Of a DNA stretch of 64,000 bases, positions 27,067 to 34,779 are shown piece after piece. The notes under the pieces were generated by a model, which did not search any database, was not told the origin of the DNA, and was given only the letters and a program-made list of their open reading frames with translations. Within the stretch, counting starts at the first letter, position 1. Every line of letters starts with the position of its first letter. The position numbers and the translations under genes were made by a program. Origin of the DNA: Methylobacter sp. (GTDB taxonomy: Bacteria; Pseudomonadota; Gammaproteobacteria; Methylococcales; Methylomonadaceae); NCBI GenBank assembly GCA_030684815.1, contig JAUXXQ010000120.1, forward strand, positions 18,492 to 82,491. The letters are read 5' to 3'.

Positions 27067-30000
27067 TTAAAGTTCGGGCTGGCGGTTAAATTTGCCATAG
27101 CGCAGCAACAACGCGGGCAGCAATAACAAATTCAACACGGTTGAAGAAGCCAAGCCGCCGATGATAATCGCCGCCATCGGCCCCATAATTTCGCGCCCCG
27201 GATTGTCGCTGTTGAAGGCAATCGGGAACATCGCCAACGCGGTGACCAGCGCTGTCATCAAGATAGACGGCAAGCGTTCCTGGGCGCCTTGAATTGCCGT
27301 ATCCAGGTTCCAGGGCTTGCCTTCGTCTTCGACCAAATAGCGGTAATGCGATAGCAGCATGATGCTGTTGCGCACGGTAATGCCGAACAAAGTCACAAAA
27401 CCCACCACCGAACCGACCGACAACGTCGCCCCGGTCAACATCACAGCGGCAACCCCGCCGATCAGCGCAAACGGCAGGTTGGCCAATGTCAGCAACACAT
27501 GGCGTATGCTGCCGATGGCGATATAAACAAAAACCAGCACCCCGGCACCGGCCAGCAACGAATGCAAAATCAATTCTTGCCGCGCCTGCGCCTGCTCAAC
27601 TGCCGCGCCGGTAAATTCGGGATAGCTGTCCGCAGGAAAAGGAATGTCTTGTAATACCCGCGCCTTAAGCTCACTGACAAAATCATCCAAATCCCGGCCT
27701 TGCACATTGCCGGTCACGGTTTGCCGCCGCTGCGAACCTTGATGCAGGATGTTGTAGCGGCTGGCCGAATGCCTAATGTCCGCGACCTGCCCCAGCGTGA
27801 CCAGCGTGCCGTCCAGCGTCCTGACCGGCAACTTGGCAATCGATTCAGGCTGCGCCCTTAATTCCGGTGTCAAAGTCACCGCGACATTGTAAATTTTGTT
27901 GCCCTGAATGTTTTTGCCGACTACGCGGGTTTCGTAAGCGGCCTGCAAAGTGGCGACAATTTGCGCCGGCATCACCCCCCAAAAGCTGAGCCGGTCTAAA
28001 TCCAACACGATTTGCAGCAATGGCGTACCGGGCGGCGAACGCAACTGCACATCGGCCGCCCCCGCTATATCACGCATAACCTCGGCCACTGCCTGCGCTT
28101 TGGCATCCAGTTTATTCAAATCATTGCCGTAAATATTGACCGCCACCGGCGAGGTGTAGCCGGAAATGGTCTCATCAACCCGTTCGGTCAAAAAGGTATT
28201 GGCCTCAAATACAATGCCGGGGAAGCCGACCAAAATCGCCCGCAATTTATCCTTAATTTGCTGTTGCTCGGCACCCGACATGGGTTCAAGGCGCACGTCA
28301 TATTCGCTGTAATGGCTGCCGTAAGTATCGGCGCCCCGTTCCGCCCGCCCCGCCCATTGCGACACTGATTGTATGCCGGGAATTGCCATAAACTGCTCGG
28401 TCAACTTGCTGCCGATGCGTATCGATTCCTGCAACGCCGTGCCGGGAATGCTGGTGGTGTGGATGATGTAATGGCCTTCGCGCAGTTCGGGCAGAAATTT
28501 GCTGTCCAAAGTGAAAAACGCCAGCAAGCCGGACAAGCACACTAGTGCACTGCCTACCATAACCGGCTTAAAGAACGTGAAAACCTTGCCCAACAGCGCC
28601 TTGTACAGCGGCTTGATGCGCCTAATCAGCGGCGGGTCGTCATTAACGAGGTTTGCATTGCCCAGCAAGGCATAACACAGCGCCGGAGTTAAGGTCAGAG
28701 CGACCAGCAGCGAGGTTAAAATCGCCAGGATGTACGAATAGCCCAGCGGCGCAAACAAACGCCCGGCCACGCCGTCCAAAGTCAACAACGGCACAAACAC
28801 CAGCGCGACGATAAAGCTGGCGTAAACCACGGAGCTTCGCACTTCCAGCGAGGCGCTATAAACCACCTCGGCAACCGGCAGCGGCTTAGGCAAAAGACGG
28901 TTTTCACGCAACCGGCGGAAAATGTTTTCGGTGTCGATAATCGCATCGTCAACCACCTCACCCAAGGCAATCGCCAAGCCGCCCAACACCATGATGTTCA
29001 GATTGACGCCGCTTTCCAGCAGCACAATGACCGCGCCAACCAATGACACCGGAATAGCCAACGCGGAAATAAACGCGGTGCGGAAATTGAACAAAAACAG
29101 GTACAAAATAATCAGCACAAACAAGCCGCCGATCAGCAAATGCCCAGACAAATTACTCAGCGAACGTTCGATATAATCGGCAGGGCGGAACAGGTGCGGA
29201 TAAAAGTTAATCGCCTGTTTGCTAAAAATCGGCTCAAACTCTTGCAATGCCTGTTCGACCAGCCGCGATACCGACAAAGTATTGGCGTCGTATTGTCCGA
29301 TCACCATCAACACGATACCGGGCTTGCCCATAATTTGCGCCGCGCCAATCGGCGGCTCCGGCGCATAGCTAATGGTGGCGACTTCGCCCAAGGTCACACT
29401 GCGCCCCTGCTCCCTCTTGACCAAGATTTTGGCGAATTGTTCAGGCGTGGCGGGTTGCCCGGTTATTTGCAAGGTAAAACGCTGGTTGTCATTTTCGATA
29501 AAACCGCCGCCTTGGCTGTGCCCGGCCTGTGTCGCGGCTTGGATAATGTCTTCCAGCGTCAGGTTAAAACGTTGCAATTGCACCGGCCCGACCTGAATTT
29601 GCAGCTGTTGAATATCGCCGCCAAACACATTGACATCGGCAACGCCCGGCACCGCCTTCAAGCGCGGCACAATCGTCCAGTCAACCAGGCTGCGCAAAGC
29701 CATCAAATCAGCGTCACCATCCTTGCTTAAACCAATCGTCAATACCGTCGCCGACGATGAGGACAGCGGTATCACCACCGGCGTAATGCCCGGCGGCAAT
29801 TGCGTTGATAAAGTCGTTAAGCGTTCGCTAACCAGCTGACGATTACGGTACACATCGCTGTCTTCGGCAAAAATCGCAGTAATAATCGACAGACCTTGTA
29901 TGGATTCGGAGCGCACCGACTTCATGCCGATCAAGCCGCTGATAGCCGTTTCGGTTGGCTGAGTCACCAGCACCTCGACCTGTTCCGAAGCAAGGCCGGG

Positions 30001-30159
30001 CGCTTCGGTTTGGATGATGACCTGTTTAGGCGAAAATTCGGGGAAAATATCCAGACCAGCGGTGGCGAAACGGTAACTGCCGTAGAGCAGGATTAATAAC
30101 GCAAGCGCGATGACGATGCCGTAAAAACGGATGGAGAAGCGGACGAGGGTGGGGAGCAT
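27067..30159 (-). CDS. RND efflux permease, CzcA/CusA-type
   Basis: Inner-membrane proton-driven pump of 1030 residues, the usual RND length. FSIRFYGIVIALALLILLYGSYRF is TM1. VILLEAG-like AVIVLLESGVNLNIMVLGGLAIALGEVVDDAIIDTENIFRRLREN is the TM4-TM5 region with the acidic relay residues and marks the heavy-metal (HME) branch. Two periplasmic loops and the repeated second half (GVAAVMLTGATLSVGSVVGFVTLFGITVRNSIMLLSHY) are complete. The membrane fusion and outer membrane partners that normally precede it are absent; instead a nuclease gene ends 11 bases upstream. The metal specificity cannot be read from sequence. Confidence 0.9.
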   Translation of the reverse strand: MLPTLVRFSIRFYGIVIALALLILLYGSYRFATAGLDIFPEFSPKQVIIQTEAPGLASEQVEVLVTQPTETAISGLIGMKSVRSESIQGLSIITAIFAEDSDVYRNRQLVSERLTTLSTQLPPGITPVVIPLSSSSATVLTIGLSKDGDADLMALRSLVDWTIVPRLKAVPGVADVNVFGGDIQQLQIQVGPVQLQRFNLTLEDIIQAATQAGHSQGGGFIENDNQRFTLQITGQPATPEQFAKILVKREQGRSVTLGEVATISYAPEPPIGAAQIMGKPGIVLMVIGQYDANTLSVSRLVEQALQEFEPIFSKQAINFYPHLFRPADYIERSLSNLSGHLLIGGLFVLIILYLFLFNFRTAFISALAIPVSLVGAVIVLLESGVNLNIMVLGGLAIALGEVVDDAIIDTENIFRRLRENRLLPKPLPVAEVVYSASLEVRSSVVYASFIVALVFVPLLTLDGVAGRLFAPLGYSYILAILTSLLVALTLTPALCYALLGNANLVNDDPPLIRRIKPLYKALLGKVFTFFKPVMVGSALVCLSGLLAFFTLDSKFLPELREGHYIIHTTSIPGTALQESIRIGSKLTEQFMAIPGIQSVSQWAGRAERGADTYGSHYSEYDVRLEPMSGAEQQQIKDKLRAILVGFPGIVFEANTFLTERVDETISGYTSPVAVNIYGNDLNKLDAKAQAVAEVMRDIAGAADVQLRSPPGTPLLQIVLDLDRLSFWGVMPAQIVATLQAAYETRVVGKNIQGNKIYNVAVTLTPELRAQPESIAKLPVRTLDGTLVTLGQVADIRHSASRYNILHQGSQRRQTVTGNVQGRDLDDFVSELKARVLQDIPFPADSYPEFTGAAVEQAQARQELILHSLLAGAGVLVFVYIAIGSIRHVLLTLANLPFALIGGVAAVMLTGATLSVGSVVGFVTLFGITVRNSIMLLSHYRYLVEDEGKPWNLDTAIQGAQERLPSILMTALVTALAMFPIAFNSDNPGREIMGPMAAIIIGGLASSTVLNLLLLPALLLRYGKFNRQPEL

Positions 30160-30170
30160 GGGTTAGTAAT

Positions 30171-32363
30171 TTATCCGAGTTCAGCGCCTTGCTCGGTTTC
30201 GATCGCACCTTTTGTTATCCTTCCGTATCTTCTTCTCATCCCATCACACGCGTCACGGACTTTTCGTCTAACAATATGCTCTGGCAGACCTTCATTGCTT
30301 TTCCTTACTTGATTTGCAATTTCTATCAATTCCCTTGGCATATGTTCAGCCAAATCCATATCTAAGAAAATGGGTAATAATTGCTCGTGTGTTCTGTCCA
30401 ATTTTGAGCGAGAAGGGCCAAATGACAATGAGTTAGAGAGAAAATCAAGAGACATAAGGGGAGACATTGGTGGATTATCAAATTCCTCTTTTATCTTGTT
30501 TCGTATTTTCCAAGCTAAACTATCAATAGTAAGCCACCAATGCTTATAACCAAGTTCCGTTACTTGTTCATTATTCCTTAGGCCGATTACTCCGACATAG
30601 CTTTCTACATCGTTTCGAATTAACGCATCTGCAATAGTGCTATCACCATTGCCATTGCCGCTTTGTCTACGAGTTTGATGCGCCTCTCGCCATAATCTTT
30701 CGATTGCAAAGCGAATATTGTCATTAACTAGATCCGCAGGACTTTCAAGGGACTCAACCTTAACTCCAAAGCTGACATTAAGATATTCCGAAATATCTGC
30801 CTCTGGTCTGCTGTGACCACGAAAGATCTCAGTGGTATTGACAAAATTATTCGGTGAATATCCAAGCTCAGCATAGTGGTAATAAAGAAATGGTATTCGC
30901 CCTTCCCAGTTAGAAGGAATGCGCTTAGAACAAGTTTCCGAAACTCTGATGTGATGGAGTATCTCACTAATTACACCTTCAGTAACTCTAAGTTCAACTC
31001 CAGAGTTTTTTAGTGCTAAAATTATCTCCGTATATTTTTTATCTTCTCCATCTGGTTTTAGTGAATCAACAAGCAACGGCAAAACAATCGTTGTATCCAG
31101 CCAAAGTTTTGGGTGACTAAATATCTTTTTTGTAGCCTTCTGAATATCTGGAGTTTCTCTTAGGAAAGAGAACAATGTATATATGTCTGATATTTTCTTT
31201 AGATGTGTCTTTATAGAAAGGTTCTTTGAAGTAAGAACTCGTGCAATTACATTCAATGCGATGTCAGGAAAATGTTCTATGTAATCCTGCTCACTAGGAT
31301 TTCCATTTATGTCTTCGAAAATTATGTCTTTTAGAAGACTAGTATCATTTATGTTCACAACGCCTGTTAATACCGATGAAGCAAATGCCTCCCCTGACTT
31401 GATTAAAAAAATATCAATAATTCGCAGTGTACGATCTGTAATTTCAGTAAGTAATTCATCAGTAATATGATCATTTTCCTCCTTCTCATTTTCTATGAGT
31501 CTCTTTACTTCTTGTGAGAATTCTAGTTCTTCACATTCAGTCTCTGCCAACCTATCCTTTAACCTCAAAGCTTCTTCATGGGAAAGACAAAAATAATCTT
31601 CTTTAGTCCAATGCTTTATAATCGTTTTGGATAATCTTGCCAAAGCAGAATCTATGTTCCGTTGAGCCTTATCACAAATATTTGAAGGTATATATGTAAA
31701 TATGCGATTGTATACTTCGCTCCTTGTGATCCGGTTTTCTGAACTAGTATTTCTAAGTGCAGCCCTAGCAAGAGATTCGTATACTATTTTTGTAAGCCCT
31801 TTATCAGTAGTTTCGTCTTTCCACTGTAATCCAAGGTAAGTCAATGCGGCTTTTGACTCCATAGATGTTAGCGCGGGCCTCCGTCTTTCGATAATCTTCT
31901 CACCTTCTAAAAAAGGTTTTGCAATTACGTCCACTAAAGTGGATGAAGCTTCGTACTTTGCATCATCAACCTCAAACCGCTCCAAAAACCAATTCTTATC
32001 CCGGATGTCTAACACTACCCCCGAATCAAGACTTTTAGCTTTAAGCTCATCTCCTTTTGCACCTATCGCCTGATTAGTCATGTAGATTAATACTTTGACA
32101 TCCGTAAGTGTTTCAGTAATTCTCTTCAGGGTTTTATTTATTTTTGATTTCCACCCTTGACTGACCGAGTATTGAATCGTAATAGTATTCTTACCAGTAG
32201 GAGAAAAAAGTTCAGAGTCTCTCCCCCCGTCACCGCTTGGGTTTGCCATCGTTCTCAATGAAGGAAAATCTGAAACTAAAAAAGCCGAGCTAAGCTCTTC
32301 GAAATACTCCCAGTCTGACGCTCTTATTTGATCCAGAGCTAATTCAAATAACTTTCGATTCAT
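30171..32363 (-). CDS. Two-nuclease protein: Mrr-like N-terminus plus PIN-like domain (putative defence)
   Basis: A 730-residue protein from an AT-rich island. Residues ~15-130 resemble an Mrr/restriction endonuclease-like fold: WEYFEELSSAF, then PSGDGGRDSEL (44-51) and ITIQYSVSQGWKSK (61-74). The position usually Q-x-K reads QYS, so the catalytic Lys is not in its normal place. Residues ~165-290 look like a helical or winged-helix linker. Residues ~415-600 look like a PIN domain: LWLDTTIVLPLL (Asp423), VISEI (Glu467) and GDSTIADALI (Asp574, Asp579). No annotated function is known to me. Codon use is much more A/T-rich than in the flanking genes. It sits downstream of a restriction-modification pair. 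Confidence 0.7.
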   Translation of the reverse strand: MNRKLFELALDQIRASDWEYFEELSSAFLVSDFPSLRTMANPSGDGGRDSELFSPTGKNTITIQYSVSQGWKSKINKTLKRITETLTDVKVLIYMTNQAIGAKGDELKAKSLDSGVVLDIRDKNWFLERFEVDDAKYEASSTLVDVIAKPFLEGEKIIERRRPALTSMESKAALTYLGLQWKDETTDKGLTKIVYESLARAALRNTSSENRITRSEVYNRIFTYIPSNICDKAQRNIDSALARLSKTIIKHWTKEDYFCLSHEEALRLKDRLAETECEELEFSQEVKRLIENEKEENDHITDELLTEITDRTLRIIDIFLIKSGEAFASSVLTGVVNINDTSLLKDIIFEDINGNPSEQDYIEHFPDIALNVIARVLTSKNLSIKTHLKKISDIYTLFSFLRETPDIQKATKKIFSHPKLWLDTTIVLPLLVDSLKPDGEDKKYTEIILALKNSGVELRVTEGVISEILHHIRVSETCSKRIPSNWEGRIPFLYYHYAELGYSPNNFVNTTEIFRGHSRPEADISEYLNVSFGVKVESLESPADLVNDNIRFAIERLWREAHQTRRQSGNGNGDSTIADALIRNDVESYVGVIGLRNNEQVTELGYKHWWLTIDSLAWKIRNKIKEEFDNPPMSPLMSLDFLSNSLSFGPSRSKLDRTHEQLLPIFLDMDLAEHMPRELIEIANQVRKSNEGLPEHIVRRKVRDACDGMRRRYGRITKGAIETEQGAELG

Positions 32364-32393
32364 AATTTCCTTTATTTTTTATTACCTCCCAAA

Positions 32394-32522
32394 CTCAAGA
32401 GGCTGTGAAAGTATTCTGAAACTAGGCGGAATTGCCAATTTCGACAGCCAATAATCAATAGCTTACAGCGCATTTTCTGCTATTTTTTAGTGATTCTGAC
32501 AATACTTTCACAGTCTCTCAAG
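32394..32522. mobile_element. Short inverted-repeat element (IS/MITE remnant)
   Basis: AGGCTGTGAAAGTATT at 32400 and AATACTTTCACAGTCT ending 32516 are terminal inverted repeats. CTCAAG on each side (32394-32399, 32517-32522) may be a target duplication, although AGAG/CTCT could instead extend the inverted repeats. It carries no gene and lies between the methyltransferase and the two-nuclease gene. Confidence 0.6.
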
Positions 32523-32531
32523 CTTGGGAAT

Positions 32532-32612
32532 TCAGTTACGGAAGCTTTAGCTTCCCGTTTCACGAAGCTGAAGCTTCGTTTCCTGATTCCCAATCTGGAG
32601 ATTGGGAACCAG
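32532..32612. repeat. Cluster of three palindromes
   Basis: GGAAGCTTTAGCTTCC, ACGAAGCTGAAGCTTCGT and CCCAATCTGGAGATTGGG follow each other. They may be REP-like or act as a terminator block after the methyltransferase gene. Confidence 0.6.
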
Positions 32613-32626
32613 TTCTAACATTTTCC

Positions 32627-33859
32627 TTAGCCGGTGCGAGTTAGTATGTCCGTGTTAAGCGACTTGTTGGCCGACCCCTGCTGCTCAATAACAGCATTAA
32701 TTTCAAGTGCGGGTGAATTAATTATTTTTATAATACAATTTTCAACTTTAAAATCAAATAAATCATGCGCTGTATTTGTAGCAACCAGAAAAGCAATTTC
32801 GGCGCCTTTTTTTTGGGCAGCAGCTGATAATTTTCCAATTGCTTCTGAAAGCGTTTCATGCTCACGTTGCACTCTTATAGGAACAGGCTTTGATAAATAA
32901 TTTCTTTTCAAAATTGCATCTATACCTGCATTACGATGAACCGGCAAAATATCAAGACCAGAAAGAATTGCCAATGACTTTTCGGCGGCGTTTATATATG
33001 ACAACCGACCTTTATTTAATAATGCAGATTCCGTTTTTACTAAAGTCTCAAGTCGTGATTTTGCAAGATCAACAGCTTCTTGTGAAACATCTATCCCAAC
33101 AAATTTTCTACCTTTTAATTTTGCTGCGACCAAGGTAGTGCCACTGCCACAAAATGGATCAAGAACTATATCACCCACATGAGTCGAGATATCAATAACC
33201 CTATCTAATAATAAAATAGGTTTCTGAGTAGGGTAGCCAGTCCGCTCTTTTGCTTTTGGATTCAAAAAAGGAATTTCCCACACATCGTTCAGTGGAACGC
33301 CTTTCTTTTCATCAGAGGAAATTGTACGTCCATCAATATCCCTTGCATAAATGGCCTTCCCATGTTCATCTCGTGATCTTTTTTGCAATATTTGATCGAT
33401 ATTAGTCGTCTCAGAATATTCTGTATAAATTTTATTAAACTTATAGTCCTTTGTTTTAGAGAAGAACAAAATACTCTGGTGATTGGGGGTAAGATTTTTT
33501 GATGAATTTGACCACCGTTTATAAAACCAAATAATTTCAGAAAGAAAATTTTCTTCACCAAAAACCTCTTCGCCAACGAGCCTAAGAATGTGGTTAGCAG
33601 ATTTATCACAGTGTATAAATATACTCCCAGTATCTTTAAGGATTCGCCTCGCTTCTATTAAGCGAACCAATATATATTCAGCATAGATTTTATGGCTATC
33701 CCATATATCATTAAAACTATAATGCGATTTTCTATCCCGAGAGCTTAAACTATGCCTTTTATTTGTAAAGAATGGCGGATCAAGATAAATCATATCAATA
33801 GAATTATCTTTTAACCCTTTCATGATGTCTAGGCAGTCGCCTAGGTATATCTCTTGCAC
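32627..33859 (-). CDS. Type II DNA methyltransferase (DPPF, beta-class order)
   Basis: Site-specific amino-methyltransferase that should protect the host from the restriction enzyme encoded just upstream. The catalytic motif IV, SIDMIYLDPPF, is near the N-terminus; the SAM-binding motif, VLDPFCGSGTTLVAAKLKGRKFVGIDVS, follows after the target-recognition part, which is the beta-class order. An extra C-terminal domain of ~140 residues (from SRLETLVKTES) includes a Cys-poor, mixed segment. The track start at 33907 overlaps the restriction gene; a GTG at 33859, one base after that gene's stop with AGGCAGGA upstream, fits better. The recognition sequence is not evident. About 410 residues. Confidence 0.85.
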   Translation of the reverse strand: MQEIYLGDCLDIMKGLKDNSIDMIYLDPPFFTNKRHSLSSRDRKSHYSFNDIWDSHKIYAEYILVRLIEARRILKDTGSIFIHCDKSANHILRLVGEEVFGEENFLSEIIWFYKRWSNSSKNLTPNHQSILFFSKTKDYKFNKIYTEYSETTNIDQILQKRSRDEHGKAIYARDIDGRTISSDEKKGVPLNDVWEIPFLNPKAKERTGYPTQKPILLLDRVIDISTHVGDIVLDPFCGSGTTLVAAKLKGRKFVGIDVSQEAVDLAKSRLETLVKTESALLNKGRLSYINAAEKSLAILSGLDILPVHRNAGIDAILKRNYLSKPVPIRVQREHETLSEAIGKLSAAAQKKGAEIAFLVATNTAHDLFDFKVENCIIKIINSPALEINAVIEQQGSANKSLNTDILTRTG

Positions 33860-33860
33860 T

Positions 33861-34496
33861 TTAAATTCCTGCCTCTTGTGGAACTCGCTCATCTGCAATT
33901 TGCTCAAAAATAGCCTTCAAATCTACCCCTGTCCTTTCGCGTACATAGTCCCATGCACCATCTCCATAGTGATAATGCCCACCAATTCCCTGATAAAGAG
34001 TTTCTAGCGTTTGTTGAATTCTTATGGCCTGCTGGCGATTAGGGTAATAAAACATGACACGAATTGGAATATAGCCAGCGTCAGCTATAACTTTAATTCT
34101 GTTGTGTTCTTTTGTGATGTGATCACCATCAGTGGTTGCATCCCTCCATTTTATTTCCAGAGCATCATTCCCAACTAAGCAATCAATTTCAAATGTTTTT
34201 GGTCTTTGACCTCTTGTGTTTGGAATCCGAATACTTCCTGATTCTGGAAAGGTGTACTCAAAGCATTTCTTTGTTGCCTGTTCAAGGAAAGAACCGGCAT
34301 ATTTATAAAGGTATCGTCCCTTATTTTGATACAAATCTATTTTCTGGCCTTCAGAAAAAGAAATACCCAGAACCCTGTATATCAAATAGTGCGACACATC
34401 ATCAGCAAGCATTTCTTCTGTTCTACTATCAATTGCAGCTAGAAGTCGGTTTGAGTAGTCGAGAGCGAGGTCTCGTATCGCTTGTTGAATTGTCAT
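33861..34496 (-). CDS. Type II restriction endonuclease, ApaLI-like
   Basis: A 211-residue nuclease. The PD-(D/E)XK core is FEIDCLVGNDALEIKWRDATTDGDHITKEHNRIKVI, with Asp105, Glu114 and Lys116 (D-x8-E-x-K). From memory this segment resembles the ApaLI-like family; without a search the recognition site is not proven. The next gene downstream is the matching methyltransferase, starting one base after this stop. Upstream lies an AT-rich stretch with the likely promoter. Its low GC content contrasts with the Lon-family gene on the other side. Confidence 0.75.
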   Translation of the reverse strand: MTIQQAIRDLALDYSNRLLAAIDSRTEEMLADDVSHYLIYRVLGISFSEGQKIDLYQNKGRYLYKYAGSFLEQATKKCFEYTFPESGSIRIPNTRGQRPKTFEIDCLVGNDALEIKWRDATTDGDHITKEHNRIKVIADAGYIPIRVMFYYPNRQQAIRIQQTLETLYQGIGGHYHYGDGAWDYVRERTGVDLKAIFEQIADERVPQEAGI

Positions 34497-34779
34497 TTTC
34501 TCTTTTATGAATATTTAGTGAAACATAGGTTTTAGGTACTAATTGTTCGCAAACTTGAAAGCTAAGTTATAAGCGTTATTCTTCGTGATCTTCATATGCT
34601 TTGAGATGATAATCGTTTACCTGTTATTAATGAGAAGTTAATGTTCGAGTTGTTTTATTTTCATTTCTTATTGCTACCGGCACTGTTCGGCCACCGTTGC
34701 CCGGGAGAAAGACAATATCCCTTATACGATACGCAAAAAACGCCAGGCGGATTTTGACAACCTTGTATATCAAAGCCCT
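34497..34779. other. AT-rich region between the island and the Lon-family gene
   Basis: The left two thirds are AT-rich and probably hold the promoter of the restriction operon. The base composition shifts near 34680 (CGGCCACCGTTGCCCGGG). The translated piece EKDNIPYTIRKKRQADFDNLVYQS may be a gene fragment left at the island edge, but I cannot name it. Confidence 0.4.
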
